A stretch of 64,000 nt of DNA from Diphasiastrum complanatum (GCA_029204225.1 CM055101.1:41504927-41568926); one strand, 5' to 3'; positions 34,320 through 47,085 are shown, numbered from the stretch's first letter. The notes: a model not told the origin generated them from the letters alone. Made by a program: numbers and translations.

Positions 34320-35495
34320 TGATCTTAAGAAATCAATTCATACTAAAAAACAAATGGATGAATGAGTATAGTCCGCTGAAGAGATTAGATGTGGTGTGTG
34401 GTATTACTGCAAATGGACTTTAATAAGAATTTCAAATCAGAATACCAAAGTGATCAAGCAGTGTGATAATGTAAATTCCTCAAGCGTCAAAGACAACCAT
34501 TGTTTGATCAGAAACTGAGAAGTCGTAGACGTCCGTGTTCTGATTAGAGTGAGTAAACGAGCATGATCAAACAGAAGCGAAGTGCATTCAAATTGTGAAA
34601 AAAGTACAAAAAGGAGCAAGAGTGGATCCTAATCTGATTCTCAAGAGGGATTGGTTGTCAGATTACTTGATCTATCAATCTACTTGAGATTAAGATCAAT
34701 CTAGATCAATTCTAGACACAAAATCCTAACAAGAACAATCAATAATTGAAGGTAGGTGTACTTTAGGGTTTCACACGTGTGAAACACTGTCTGAGTACGG
34801 ACTCCAACCTGAAAATCAAGTACACATTGATAGAACCTCAAAACAATCAAAACAAATGTAGACAAATGGAGAGAATCACTCAAAATTGCTTCCAAAACCA
34901 AGATTGGTGTCTCACATTGATTATGGCCAAATGTGGCTCTATATATACAATAAGTGGGAGCTCGTGGTACTGATCATCCCTATGATCCCACATGTGTGAA
35001 GGTGCTTTGTCATATGATGATTCATCATGCAAAACTGACACTTGGACAAAACCTTCTATTTTGAACACTTTTGGTCCATTTTCCTTCTATATGGAGATCT
35101 ACTTGAAAATCTTCTAGAAGTCAAAATTTGTCTACTTCAGCTTATTCCACACATGTGAGCTGTCCTCTACATGACAACTAACCAAAGGATGTGGCTCATG
35201 CAAGCAATAGATTGATGCCATGTGTCATATGTCTAGAAAACTAGTTTTTAGCCTTTTTAGCCACTAGAACTTGAATTAAATCATATGTACAACCTATATG
35301 ATTATGGTACATGACAAGTACACTATTTTCACACGTGGGAACATGCTCCAAACATGTGTGTTTATCTATATACAAGATTTTTGGCCTCTACCAAGCTTAT
35401 TTTTGTATTTTTCACACAAATGACAATAAGCATTCATCTACGTTATACACAGATAGAAAAACGTATTGCTGCCATATTACACTAAAGCACAACAA
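34320..35495. other. Repeat-like spacer with CACACGTGTG motif
   Basis: No gene. It contains the palindrome CACACGTGTG at 34772-34781 and a variant, CACACGTGGG, at 35330. GATCTAGATCAATTCTAGA-like sequence and a CTCTATATATACAA stretch suggest an old LTR on the minus strand, unproven. Confidence 0.4.
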
Positions 35496-36351
<856 letters not shown>

Positions 36352-36352
36352 A

Positions 36353-36370
36353 TGGTGTCGTTGCCGGAGA
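36353..36370 (+). other. Primer binding site, tRNA-Asp type
   Basis: TGGTGTCGTTGCCGGAGA differs at three positions from TGGCGCCGTTGCCGGGGA, the site typical of plant Athila/Tat gypsy elements. Confidence 0.8.
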
Positions 36371-37801
36371 TAGGTCCTCACTAACTAGTATAGCTGCATT
36401 TTAGCTATTTCTTGCTTTTTAAAGTAGTTTTAGGTGGATTTTGGGGTAGAAAGAGTTAGTTTTCTGTATTTTCTTGTGTTTGGACTGTTTCTAGCTAGCG
36501 GAGGAGGTGTGAGAGGATAGAGGAGGCCTTGAACAGCCTCTAAGGGCTTGACATCCAAACCAAAACCTGAAAAAATCCAAAAAGCACACCAATCTACATT
36601 TTGGAGGGAAAAAGAGCCAAATTTTTCATCAGATTTTGTTTTCTCCAAAACCAGTGAGAGTTAACCCTCGCACAACTAGCAGTAGCTCCAAGGTACTATC
36701 CCAAATCTACATAGAAGCATGAGAGAGTTAGTTCCAAGCAGATTGCAAAAATCAGAGAAAAAACCATAAAAAATTCAAAAAAACCCTTGTAAAAAATAAA
36801 TTTTTTTCAAATTTCCATAAGAACTCTCGCAGAGCTCTCTGAAGTTCCATCTCAGTGAGACAAGGACACAAAGAAGCTTGCGAGAGTTAGTTTTCAATGA
36901 TAGTGTCAGTGCGAAGGTTCTTAGTGAGAAAAAAGAGAAAAATCCATCAGAACCCTTGTAGACACAAAAAATTTTAGTTCCAGTGGTCAAGAACCTTCGT
37001 AGAGTATTCTGAAGTTCCATCTCAGTGAGACCAGGACATAGAAGAGTGTTCAAGAATTAGTTTGATTCTAGTGAGCAAAAAATTGAATTTAAGTGTTTAA
37101 AAATCACTAAAATCTGAAGATCCAAAGAATCCTTACAAATGTAACCTCGCAGACCACTCAAATCGATCCAGAATATCATTTTTCATCAATGGTGAGGCTT
37201 GCGAGAATTAGTTCTGATTATTGGTGAAGATCAAGCCAAAATAGTGGTTTTGAACCCTCGCAAACAATGAAATTTTCACTTTCTGCGAGAGTTAACCCTC
37301 GCAGAGAATTTCAAAGTCAGATCTAGGCCAGATTCAGCTACTGTGATCCTTGCAAGAGTTACTTCCCAATGATCTAAGAGATATCAAGATTTTTTTACTG
37401 CAAAATAACTAAAGAACTCTTGCAGGCCAGATCGGTAGGAAGATCTGCATCAGATCCAGCTACTGTCAAAATCTCAAGACAATTAGTACAAGGATTAAGA
37501 GGATAAAAAAAAAACCATCGTAAGAGGCCTGAATCCTCAATACTGGCCTATCAGATTGATCAGATCCATAAGATCCAGATTGCATCCCACTGTACCAGCA
37601 AGATCCAACTACCTTGGACTATACCATCGAATGAATCTGAGATCTGGATGATCAGTAGCGAGAAGGACAACAAATCAGGCACCACACTTTCTCAGAATAG
37701 CAACTGCGCAATAAGAGGTAGAACCGGAACCAGTGCCAATGGATCCAATGGGTCAATCTGTACTTGTCGCTCCCTTGTAAGCAGTCTGGAGGGCACCTCG
37801 G
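36371..37801 (+). other. Long leader of the gypsy element, with repeats
   Basis: Non-coding. A segment containing CTGAAGTTCCATCTCAGTGA occurs at about 36839 and again about 170 bp later, at about 37009. The words CTCGCAGA and GCGAGAGTTAGTT recur many times through 36650-37330. No frame is convincing before the gag-like start. Confidence 0.6.
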
Positions 37802-38735
37802 ATGGAGATACCAAAATACGATGGATCATTAGATCCCATCCGCTTCCTCTATGAGAGATCAGATGATGAATATCCCACTACCCACACTCCAAACCCCTCA
37901 GTAGCGTCATCGGCATCAAACGTCTCCAATCTGTCTGTAGAATTGTTGCTGGAACATATGACCAAATTACACAAACAACAGATGGAGCAACTCGTGGCTC
38001 AGTTCGATCAGAAACTGAAAGCCTTACAAGGAGCTATAGCAACCACATCACATCCACCTGATCAGAACTAGCTCCAGTATTCCCGTCAAGAGAATGTATG
38101 GTGCCCAGTCTGCACCCAGAACCATACAGTGAATGAGTGTCCAGTCCTAAAGAAAAATCTGAGATTGACACATAGATTTTGCCATCTGTGCAATGCACGC
38201 ACGAGGCAACCTTTTGTCCATTTAACCCCCAGATTGTCTAACAGAAGAGGAGTCCTTATCAAACTTCTTATCCATATCATCAAGGGGCACCAAATGTAGC
38301 ACCGAGGTATGGCGTGCCAAACAATCAGCAGTGCATGGCATTACCTGCACCACCAAGGCCAGCTAATCAGCAAGGGGCTCATGTGAATTTAGTAGCAACA
38401 AGACCAGAGATGCTAGTACCACTTCAACCTGAGTAGTAGCAGTGGTATGGGCCAGATGAACCATATATGGATCATGTCATAAATGAGTATTATGCGGCCT
38501 ATGCAGCTCAAACTCAACGTCAGGATGGGAGAAATTATGGCTGCTATGGATGTGGCAAAGGACACATAATTGCTAAATTTTCTTACAAGGGACAATATAC
38601 ATCCTTCTGTCGGTGGGAATGTGGTTATGGACACTACTACAAGAACTGTCCATTAAGACCTGGGACCAACGCGCCATTGAATTTCATTGCAATACAACCA
38701 GTAATAGTTCCAACGGTTTCATTTTGTCTCGTCTT
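37802..38735 (+). pseudogene. gypsy gag with zinc knuckles, broken
   Basis: A frame at 37802-38071 (MEIPKYDGSLDPIRFLYERS) ends in a Gln-rich coiled-coil-like stretch (KLHKQQMEQLVAQFDQK). Past a stop, the sequence reads WCPVCTQNHTVNECPVLKK (38098-38155), a CCHC-like knuckle, and HRFCHLCNARTRQP. A third cysteine-rich block, YGCYGCGKGHIIAK followed by CRWECGYGHYYKNCP, lies at 38530-38655. Stops and frame changes separate the blocks. Protease, RT and RNase H do not follow, and the sequence passes almost directly into integrase at about 38760, so a large internal deletion is inferred. Confidence 0.75.
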
Positions 38736-38759
38736 GTTACAGAGCTTGATCGATCTTTT

Positions 38760-38903
38760 CACGAATGCTTTCGTTTTGTTTCATTTTGTGCGTTTATGAA
38801 TCTGAGATATGTCCTATCATATCTCAGGCTCCTGAAGGCATTGGCAGTGGTCACTTCTCGGTTGAAACGACTGCTAAAATCATCCTTCGAACGAGTTTAT
38901 AGT
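38760..38903 (+). pseudogene. gypsy integrase zinc-finger N-terminus, interrupted
   Basis: The frame reads YESEICPIISQAPEGIGSGH then FSVETTAKIILRTSL, the start of the gypsy integrase HHCC domain. It stops exactly at the element B insertion. The sequence continues at 44365 as (W)WPSLFKDTFAIIKTCDVCQ. One target duplication copy has a G-to-A change, making TAG of a TGG codon. Confidence 0.88.
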
Positions 38904-39880
38904 TGTTGAGAAGTTCGTGATCGCAAAACAGTAGCGAATTCAAAGCAACCGTGATTCTCTTTGTGATTCGGATGGAGTTCAGATGTGGTCGCTGGACACT
39001 GCCAGCTGAATCACTCCTACAGTCCTCCAGAATGTAGTCAGGCACTGCTGATCTACGTTTATAAATTAATGCAGCATTCAACAAATTCAACCAATGTGCG
39101 GAATTAAAATAAATGGGAGAATCAGACACACGAATAACAGCAAACACATTTGCATTCGAGATCATACAACATAAAAAAAAAGATGTGCACAATGGCTACA
39201 AGATCATCTATTGATTTTCTTTAATTCTTCAAGCACTGCATGCAGATCCATGCAGTCCGTTGGCGTGAGAGAAATATAGTTCTCTCACGAATGAATGTCT
39301 CACTTACTAGCGGACTTGTGGATCACTATGGATCCTGATCACAGAACACGTCTCGCACGCAGGCGAACTTTTGTCTGTATTTCATCTTGATTGCTTACTA
39401 GCATCAGACTACTACTCTGTTCTATATGTTGTCACAAGTATCATCCAGTAAGTATATAGTCACTCTATGTAACCTTTAAGATTAGAGTAATTAAGCATCT
39501 ACAACTAATAAGGAGATTACAAGAGTGGCAAATTAGCCATGACCTAGAGTGTATCTGCTGACATCATGCCATCAGGTCAGATATCTGTACTTCTGGGTAC
39601 TTGCATGATCTTTGCTAGTACTCTTTGTAGCGTGAGGACAGAAAAGGTTTCGCGACATTTTTTGCGTCGCGTTGTTGGTTTCGTTTTTGTCGACTGACTT
39701 TCTCGTGTTGGACCGCAAAAGATTCTCATTCGCAAATCTTTCGTGTTCGTCTCTTTTTGTCAGATGTGCGCGAAACTTTCGTGTTTCGTGTCTCTTGACT
39801 TTCATGTTTGCGAACATCTTCGTTAGGAAGAGGACTGAAAGCTAGCAAAGTTTTGCAAATAGAAATGTTTTGTTTCTTCA
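38904..39880 (-). repeat. 3' LTR of element B
   Basis: It starts TGTTGAGAAG and ends TTCA, followed by GCTCCCTCTT, the complement of the polypurine tract AAGAGGGAGC (39881-39890). It retains an ATCACTCCTACAGTCCTCC segment that is missing from the 5' LTR. Confidence 0.93.
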
Positions 39881-41395
39881 GCTCCCTCTTAAAGCATGAT
39901 AGCTTTATGATCCTGAGACTGCTCCTCTGTCTCTCAAAGAGTCCTTTGTCCAAGGCTTTGGTGAAGTTGTCAACAACCATGTCTTTCGTTCCGATGAAGG
40001 TGGTTTGTAGCATCTTCTTTTCAATTAGATCCCTGATCAAGTGATACTTGATCGCGATGTGCTTCGTTCTAGAATGAAATACGGGATCGTCACGTGTATT
40101 GTAGAGGTGTTGTCCATCTGCAAGACCAGAGGCTTGTTTATTGTTTCACCCAATTTGTCCAGGAACTGCCTTAGCCAAATTATCTTGTTGGCCATCTTAG
40201 CTCTTGCAATGTACTCTGCTTCGTAGGATGACTGGGCTACAACGGGCTGCTTCTTGCTGACCCAAAGAACTGCTGCTCCTAATGCGATGGTGCATCCTCC
40301 TGAGACGCTTTTACAGTCGTCCTTGAGAGATGCCTAGCTAGCATCACTGTAGGAAAGCATCCTGAAACCTGCATCATGACAATAGCACAAGCCATAATCC
40401 CTCGTTAATTGAAGATATTGCAAAATTCGTTTTGCAATCTTCCAATGTGTCGAGCCTAGATTCGTGTAGAATTGGCTCATCCTAAATACTGCATAAGCAC
40501 TATCAGGACGTGTGTTGTCAGCAAGGTACATCAATGATCCTATTAGCTTCCTGTAAGGTGTGAGCTGCATCTGTTCTCTCTCTTTCTCAATCTTCGGACA
40601 GTCATTATTTGTCAGCACCATCCCTGCAAGCATTGGAGTAGTTGCTCCTTTGCCATTCAGCATCACAAAGTCCTCTAGGATTTTCTAGGTGTATCTGGAC
40701 TGGTGAAGGTATAACTTACCTCCCTCATAGTCCCTTTCAATTTGTAAGCCTAGGTAACACCTGGCTTCTCCCAGATCCACTATCTCGAAATGTTTCAAGA
40801 TGTATGTCTTCACTTCAGCAATCAGCTGCTCACTCCTGCAAAGTATCAGAGTGTCGTCCATGTACATAGCCACAATGATGATCTGCCCATCTGTAACTCT
40901 GACATACACATTAGAATCAGCTAACAGAGGCTTGAATCCTAATGATTTCAGGACTTGATCTTTCTTCTTGTACCATTGTCAGACTGATTGTTTCAGATCG
41001 TAGATGCTTCTATGCATTCTGCATGCATAGTCAGGAAGTGAATTCGAGACATATCTTGGGGGTTGATCCATATAGACCTCTTCATCTAGATTGCCATGCA
41101 AGAAGGCTGTCTTCTTGTCCACAATGTGGATCTTGAGGTCATAAGCTGCTGCATATGCAAATAACAGACGTAGGGATGAATGTTTGACAACAGGAGAGAA
41201 GGTTTCAGAGTAGTCAATACCGTATCTATGAGAAAATCCCTTCGCTACCAGTCTTGCCTTGTATTTTGTGATGTTCCCATCTGGTCCATATTTGAGCTTG
41301 AAAACCCATTTGCATTTGACAGTCTTGTGCTTATGTGGTAATGGCTCCAACGTCCATACCTGATTCTTCCTCATGGATTCGAGTTCTTCGTTCAT
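39726..41395 (-). pseudogene. copia RT-RNase H of element B, broken
   Basis: RT begins in 40979-41395 (QVWTLEPLPHKHKTVKCKWV, KARLVAKGFSHRYGIDYSET, FLHGNLDEEVYMDQPP). It continues in 40685-40909 (VAMYMDDTLILCRSEQLIAE). The active site here reads MDD-preceded-by-Tyr (YMDD), where element A has YVDD. RNase H is split between 40334-40666 and 39726-40040 (DNFTKALDKGLFE). Stops occur at the frame borders. Element A supplies the same region with different lesions. Confidence 0.87.
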
Positions 41396-41685
41396 GGCTT
41401 GGATTCATATGTCCTTTTTTGGACTTTCAATTGCCTCCTCGAAAGTCTGTAGTTCGCCATTGAATCCCAAAACTCTTTTGATATGGAAGTTGAGCTTCCT
41501 GGCACATATCTTGATGGCACTCTTCATGGTCTTCTCGACCTTTTAGGAGATCCTCCTGGGACATCAATGCCTTTGCCTTTGTCTGCTTTGCTCGGTCTGG
41601 AACCATCTTGGTTAACAGGAACTACGACAGCAGGCTGCCTCTCGAATTTTTTTTCTTCAGATTCGTCGCTCAAATGGGAGGCGAC

Positions 41686-42816
41686 TCAAAAATCTTCATT
41701 TTTGTGTTTGTCCTCTGGTCCCTCTGTCATTGGCGACAAGTCATAGTACTGTCTCTCCAAAACTTCATAGCTGACAGGATCGTCATTGGCCATTGTCCTG
41801 CTCTCATCAAATTTGACATCTCTCACTGTTTTCACAGTGTTCGTGTCTGGCATGTAGACTCTGTAGTATGATGAATTGTTGTCATAACCTACAAGAAATC
41901 CCTGCTTGGCTTTCTCATCAAGCTTCTTACGAAGCTTACCAGGAATATGTGCGTAAGCTGCACAGCCAAAGATTTTGACGTGAGACAGATTGGGCTTTCT
42001 ACCCCACCATAGCTCATGTGGTGTCATGTGAGTGACACCAGATTTACCTCTCCTGTTCAGAATGTATGCGGCTGTAGAAACTGCTTCATCCCACAGTACC
42101 CTTGGAGCCTTCGAGTAGGCCATCATGCATCTGACTGCTTCCATCAGGGTCATGTTCTTTCGTTCAGAAACACTATTGTGCTGCGGTGTGTAGGCTGTAG
42201 TCCTTCTGTGAATGATGCCACGATCATTGCAGAAGTCAGGGAAGCGATTCAAGATGTATTCGCCACCTCGATTTGTCCTGATCTGCTTGACCTTGTTGCA
42301 TGTACATCTTTTAGCCCAATTCACATATTCTGTGAATTTATCAGGTGCTTAAGATTTATTCTGAATAAATTACACTCTGGCAAATTTACTATAATCATAA
42401 AAGAAGGCTATATAATACTTTGAACCTCCTACTGAGATCACGTCAAATGGTCCACAGATGTTGGAATACACTAACTCCAAAATCTTGGTCGTTCTGTAGG
42501 AGTCTTTGATGAATGGAGTGCGTGACATCTTGCCTTTCAAACATGCATCACAAGTGGCCGAACTAGTTGCATTCGAGATGCTGACCCCTGTTATCACTCC
42601 ATAATGGCTTGCTTGGTAAAGTGCCATTGAGTTCATGTGGCAGAGTCTTCTGTGCCACAGAGTGTCTGGTTGGTCATCATGAGTCTGATGCACCTGATCT
42701 GCAGGTAGGCGTACCTTCAGATGATATAGATTTCCTTTCCTTCTGCCTTGAGCGATCAAAGTACTGGTACTGGCGTCAATCATGTTACATGCTTCGTCAG
42801 AAAACGTCACACGCAT
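41686..42816 (-). pseudogene. copia integrase of element B, broken
   Basis: The N-terminal part at 42370-42816 has GMRVTFSDEACNM, LWHRRLCHMNSM, CDACLKGKM and YSNICGPFDVISVGG. The core and C-terminal part at 41686-42324 have RTNRGGEY (second catalytic site reads Asn, not Asp), HNSVSERKNMT, ELWWGRKPNLSHVKIFGCAA and the acidic linker. The two frames are separated by a stop near 42350. Confidence 0.87.
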
Positions 42817-43288
42817 CCCTGCATCTGCTATTCCTGGTAGGATCTTTCGCGAGCAGGGTCCTGGTCTTCTGGAATGATCTGGGTAAGGCTCTCAACAGGT
42901 AGGTGAGCTGCTTCTCAGTTGACACCGTGTTCTCCGTTCCAGAGTTGTATAGTGATAGGAATAGATCCTTCATGTTCCTTACAAAAGAAGTGATGTCCTT
43001 CCCATCCCACTGTAGATTCGTTAGCTGATCTTCCAACATCATGATTTGACTTCTTGATTTCATCTGAAATCTGGTGAGCAATGCATCCCACATCTCCTTA
43101 GCTTTGGAGAGTGTAGCCAGGTCAAGTGTGAGACTATCTTCGATGGAAGATGATAGCAAGGCTACTGCCTTGTCATTTTTCTCCCTCCATTCACGTAGTT
43201 CTTTGCCTGATGTCGTAGGCATCTCTTCTGTGCCTGAAGAATCAAGAATTGTGCAGATCTTGCTCTGCATGCTGCTGATTGAAGCCAT
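42797..43288 (-). pseudogene. copia gag of element B, truncated
   Basis: A 163-residue frame contains SLTLDLATLSKAKEMWDALL, MMLEDQLTNLQWDGKDITSF and KQLTYLLRALPRSFQ, a normal copia gag middle. After LLAKDPTRN it runs straight into the sequence equivalent to the protease end of element A, so the zinc knuckles and protease catalytic site are deleted (junction near 42835). Confidence 0.87.
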
Positions 43289-43396
43289 TGCTTCTGAAGT
43301 CTGTTCTCTTGTTGATGGTTGTTTTGTCTGAATGCTTGGCCTCCTAGATCTGCTAGCTTCTTGGCTATGTCAGATTATGACAAAATAGGTAGGAAG

Positions 43397-43408
43397 GCTC
43401 TGATACCA
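43397..43408 (-). other. Primer binding site of element B
   Basis: GCTCTGATACCA on the plus strand is the complement of the initiator tRNA-Met site. It lies one base from the 5' LTR start at 43410. Confidence 0.9.
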
Positions 43409-43409
43409 C

Positions 43410-44364
43410 TGTTGAGAAGTTCGCAATTACGAAACAGTCGTGAAGGCGAAGCAACCACAATTCTCTTTGCAATTCGGATGGAGTTCAGATGTGGTCGCTG
43501 GACACTGCCAACTGAATATAGTCAGACACTGCTGATCTACGTTTATAAATTAATGCAACATTCAACAAATTCAACCAATGTGCGGAATTGAAATGAATGG
43601 GAGAATTAGACACACGAATAACAGTAGACACATTTGCATTCGAGATCATACAACATAAAAAAAGACATGTGCACAATGGCTACAAGATCATCTATTGATT
43701 TTCTTTGATTCTTCAAGCACTGCATGCAGATCCACGCAGTGCGTTGGCATGAGAGAAATACAGTTCTCTCACGAATGAATGTCTCGCTTACTAGCGGACT
43801 TGTGGATCACTATGGATCCTGGTCACAAAACACGTTTCGCATGCAGGCGAACTTTTGTCTGTATTTCATCTTGATTGCTTACTAGCATCAGACTACTACT
43901 CTATTCTATATATTGTCACAAGTATCATCTAGTAAGTATATAGTCGCTCTATGTAGCCTTTAAGATTAGAGTAATTAAGCATCTACAACTAATAAGGAGA
44001 TTACAAGAGTGGCAGATTAGCCACAACCTAGAGTGTATCTGTTGACATCATGCCATCAGGTCAGATATCTGTACTTCTGGGTACTTGCATGATTTTTGCT
44101 GGTACTCTTTGGAGCGTGAGGACAGAAAAGGTTTCGTGACATTTTTTATGTCGCGTCGTTGGTTTCGTTTCCGTCGTCTGACTTTCTCGTGTTGGACCGC
44201 AAAAGATTCTCGTTCACGAATCTTTCGTGTTCGTGTCTTTTTGTCTGGTGTTCACGAAACTTTCGTGCTTCGTGTCTCTTGACTTTTGTGTTCGCGAACA
44301 TCTTCATCAGGCAGAGGGCTAAAAGCTAGCAAAGCTTTGTAAATAAAAACGTTTTGTTTTTTCA
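43410..44364 (-). repeat. 5' LTR of element B
   Basis: It aligns along its whole length with 38904-39880, with many single-base differences and an about 22-bp deletion near 43515. The divergence indicates an old insertion. Confidence 0.93.
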
Positions 44365-45391
44365 ATGGTGGCCATCCCTATTTAAGGATACCTTTGCTAT
44401 TATTAAAACATGCGATGTCTGCCAACGAGCCAAGAAAAATACAAAAGCCGACTTCACACCGTTGACGCCCATTATAGAAGGTGAAGTCTTCCATAAGTGG
44501 GGAATTGACTTTGTTGGGCCAATAAGTTTGGCAGCAAAAAACACTCAAGCACGTTATATCCTAATCGCCACAGATTACGCCACTAAATGGGTTGAGGCAC
44601 GTGCAACAAAGGATGCCACTGCAAAGACCGTAGCGCATTTTCTTTATGAAAACATTATTACGCATTTTGGTTGTCCAAGAGAGTTTGTTAGTGATTGCGG
44701 CACACACTTCTTAAATAAAGTGATCGATAATCTGCTCCGCCATTATCTTGTTGTTCACCGCAAAAGTACTCCGTACTATCCTCGATGCAATGGCCAGGCA
44801 GAATCCACCAACAAGATGATTTGTAAGATCTTAACCAAGATAGTAGAAACAAGTCGATCAAATTGGGAAACCAAACTATTCTCTATTATCTGGACGTACC
44901 GCACAACTCCCAAGAAGGCCACTGGATGGGTTACCCCATTCCATCTCGTATATGGTCAAGAGGTAGGAATGCCTGTTAAATTACTGGTACCATTATTGAG
45001 AGTCATGCAGGTCTTCTCCATGGATCTATGTGATAAAGCTACCATTGAACAACAAGTAGATACCAGGCTCTTTACGTTAGCCCAATTGTGTGAGACCCGA
45101 CTTATATTGTATCACGCACAATTGGTTAACAAACGTCGCCAAAAGGCCTGGCACGATCATCACCTGCGTTCTAAAGATTTACACTTAGGTGATCAGGTGC
45201 TTGTTTACACATCTAAGAAGCATCCAGACAAACTGAAATTCAAAAGTGAAGGACCTTATGTTATCAATAAAATCTTCCCTAATGGAGCAGTCCAAATGCA
45301 AACACTTGACGTAGTACTCCTAGACACTGTTGTCAATGGTGGTCATCTACGGAGGTACTACGAAGAGTTGTTTTTTGTTGATCCAATTTAA
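44365..45391 (+). pseudogene. gypsy integrase, zinc finger end to C-terminus
   Basis: A single open frame continues the zinc finger split by element B (WWPSLFKD, then CDVCQRAKKN). The core has KWGIDFVGPI (first Asp), EFVSDCGTHFLN (second Asp) and NGQAESTNKM (Glu), a complete D,D-E triad. The C-terminal DNA-binding region contains HHLRSKDLHLGDQVLVYTSK, KFKSEGPYVI and GGHLRRYYEELF. The sequence type matches plant Tat/Ogre integrases. It is open but cannot be made as part of the polyprotein, because element B and a TAG precede it. Confidence 0.92.
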
Positions 45392-45786
45392 CTCCACCTC
45401 TATTTTATATATTATTGTTGCAATTTTTTTCTATTTTTTTTCCTTATTCTGTAGGCCTATTTTTGAATATTGTTGTTGTTATTATTCTTGTTCATTGCAT
45501 CTGTGTATTTTTGGTGCATCTTTATTTTTCATACTCTTTTTCTTGCATCCATATTCATTCTTAGAGGGAGTTCTAGATCCACAACTCCTGCTCTACACCA
45601 TAGGAATAAGATCTGTCATATTTTAGGTCTAGCTCACTTCTGCACATATGATATCTCAACCTTTCCACTTATAGCACAAATCGAATTATTGGGATATTTT
45701 ATTGTAGGGGAACTTCTCTGTTGAGACACTGTCATATTTCACTTCAGGAAGTTCTACCACAACATTACTGAGATGCAGAACTCAAG

Positions 45787-46115
45787 CATCCATTGGTCAC
45801 CATCTCGACCGCAACCATTGGTCACCATCTCGAACACATCTCTTGGTCACCATCTCGATCGCATCCCTTGGTCACCATCTCGACCGTGTCTCTCGGTCAC
45901 CATCTCGACCACGTCCATGGGTCATCATCTTGACCGCGCCAGTTGGTCACCATCTCAACCGTGCCACTTATTCAACGTCTCAACCGAGCCAGTCCGTCAA
46001 GATCTCAACCAAGTCCCCTGCCATAAGTACTTACTCGAGCCATCACATCAAGATCTCAACCGAGTCCCTTGAAGTACTTGACCAAGCCATCACATCAAAT
46101 CTCGACCGAAGCAAG
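45787..46115 (+). repeat. 25-bp minisatellite, array 1
   Basis: The unit is GTCACCATCTCGACCGC plus about 8 variable bases, with a 25-bp period. About seven good copies lie up to 45980, followed by diverged copies with AGATCTCAACC or CGTCTCAACC cores. Confidence 0.9.
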
Positions 46116-46723
46116 ATGATGGCCACAATAAATACCTTGCAAACGAAAGCACTTGTACCTTAGCGACATGTGAATATTGGAGTTTTCTTGCCACTATCTA
46201 CTGGCGATCTTGTTACTTCCATGCTCGATTCTAGCACTTTTCTGTTGCTTCCATCCATCCTTGTCAACACACTACATCCATCACCTATCAGCCATCCTCG
46301 TTTGCACACAACACGGAGCGCCATCACCAACCATTCCACCCTAACATCGCCGATAGTCGAACTAGTTTTTGAAACTTATCACACACCTGAGGGGTAGTGT
46401 CGCGGGAGCATAAATTACGCTCTCATTACACTATTGAGAACATCATCATCAGCATCCTCACGAACTCTTGATTTTCCCACTTCCTTCGCCACCTGTTCAT
46501 TTTTTTTTCATAGTCATCCATCGTTTCCATCTTTGCAACCTTCCCATACTCCATCGACATCTACACATCCTTGTCTTTTTGAGCCATTCTACTTCACACT
46601 ATCTCCTCTCCAAATCCAACCTCACTCCATTGATTTCTTTTCTTACACACACACCATTTTCATACACCTCCGCTTTGCACACATTCTCAGTTCCAATTCG
46701 ACCACATTACCTCACTTCTCGAC

Positions 46724-47085
46724 CAACGCCATCAGTTACCATCTCAACCGTCTCCGTCCGTTATCATCTCGCCTGCGTCCTCCCATCACCTTCTCGACCG
46801 ACGCCTCTAGTTACCATCTCGACTGCCTCCATCCGTTATCATCTCGCCCACGTCCTCTCAACCACGTCCTCTCATCACCTTCTTGACCGCATCCTCCCAT
46901 CACCTTCTCAATTGTGTCCTCCCATCATCATCTCGACTGCGTCCTCCCATCATCATTTGGACCGTGTCCTCCCATCATCATCTTGACTGCGTCCTCCCAT
47001 CACCTTCTCAACCGTGTCCGTCCTTCACAACCTCGATCGCGTCCACCCGTCACTGTCTCACCCAAGCCGCGCCTCTGTTACCTCT
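46724..47085 (+). repeat. 25-bp minisatellite, array 2
   Basis: Units such as CGTCCTCCCATCATCATCTCG plus four bases, again with a 25-bp period. It shares the CATC(T)TCGACCG core with array 1. More than ten copies are recognisable. Since 25 is not divisible by 3, all three frames stay open through it and give similar repetitive peptides. Confidence 0.9.

Larger units (their letters stand above)
38904..44364 (-). mobile_element. copia retrotransposon, complete ends (element B)
   Basis: LTRs of 977 bp (38904-39880) and 955 bp (43410-44364) both have TG...CA ends. The flanks ATAGT (38899-38903) and ATGGT (44365-44369) are a target duplication with one mismatch. It is oriented on the minus strand. 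Inside are a primer site, gag, integrase, RT, RNase H and a polypurine tract. Relative to element A it lacks about 750 bp spanning the gag C-terminus, zinc knuckles and protease site. It is inserted in the gypsy integrase gene. Confidence 0.95.
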
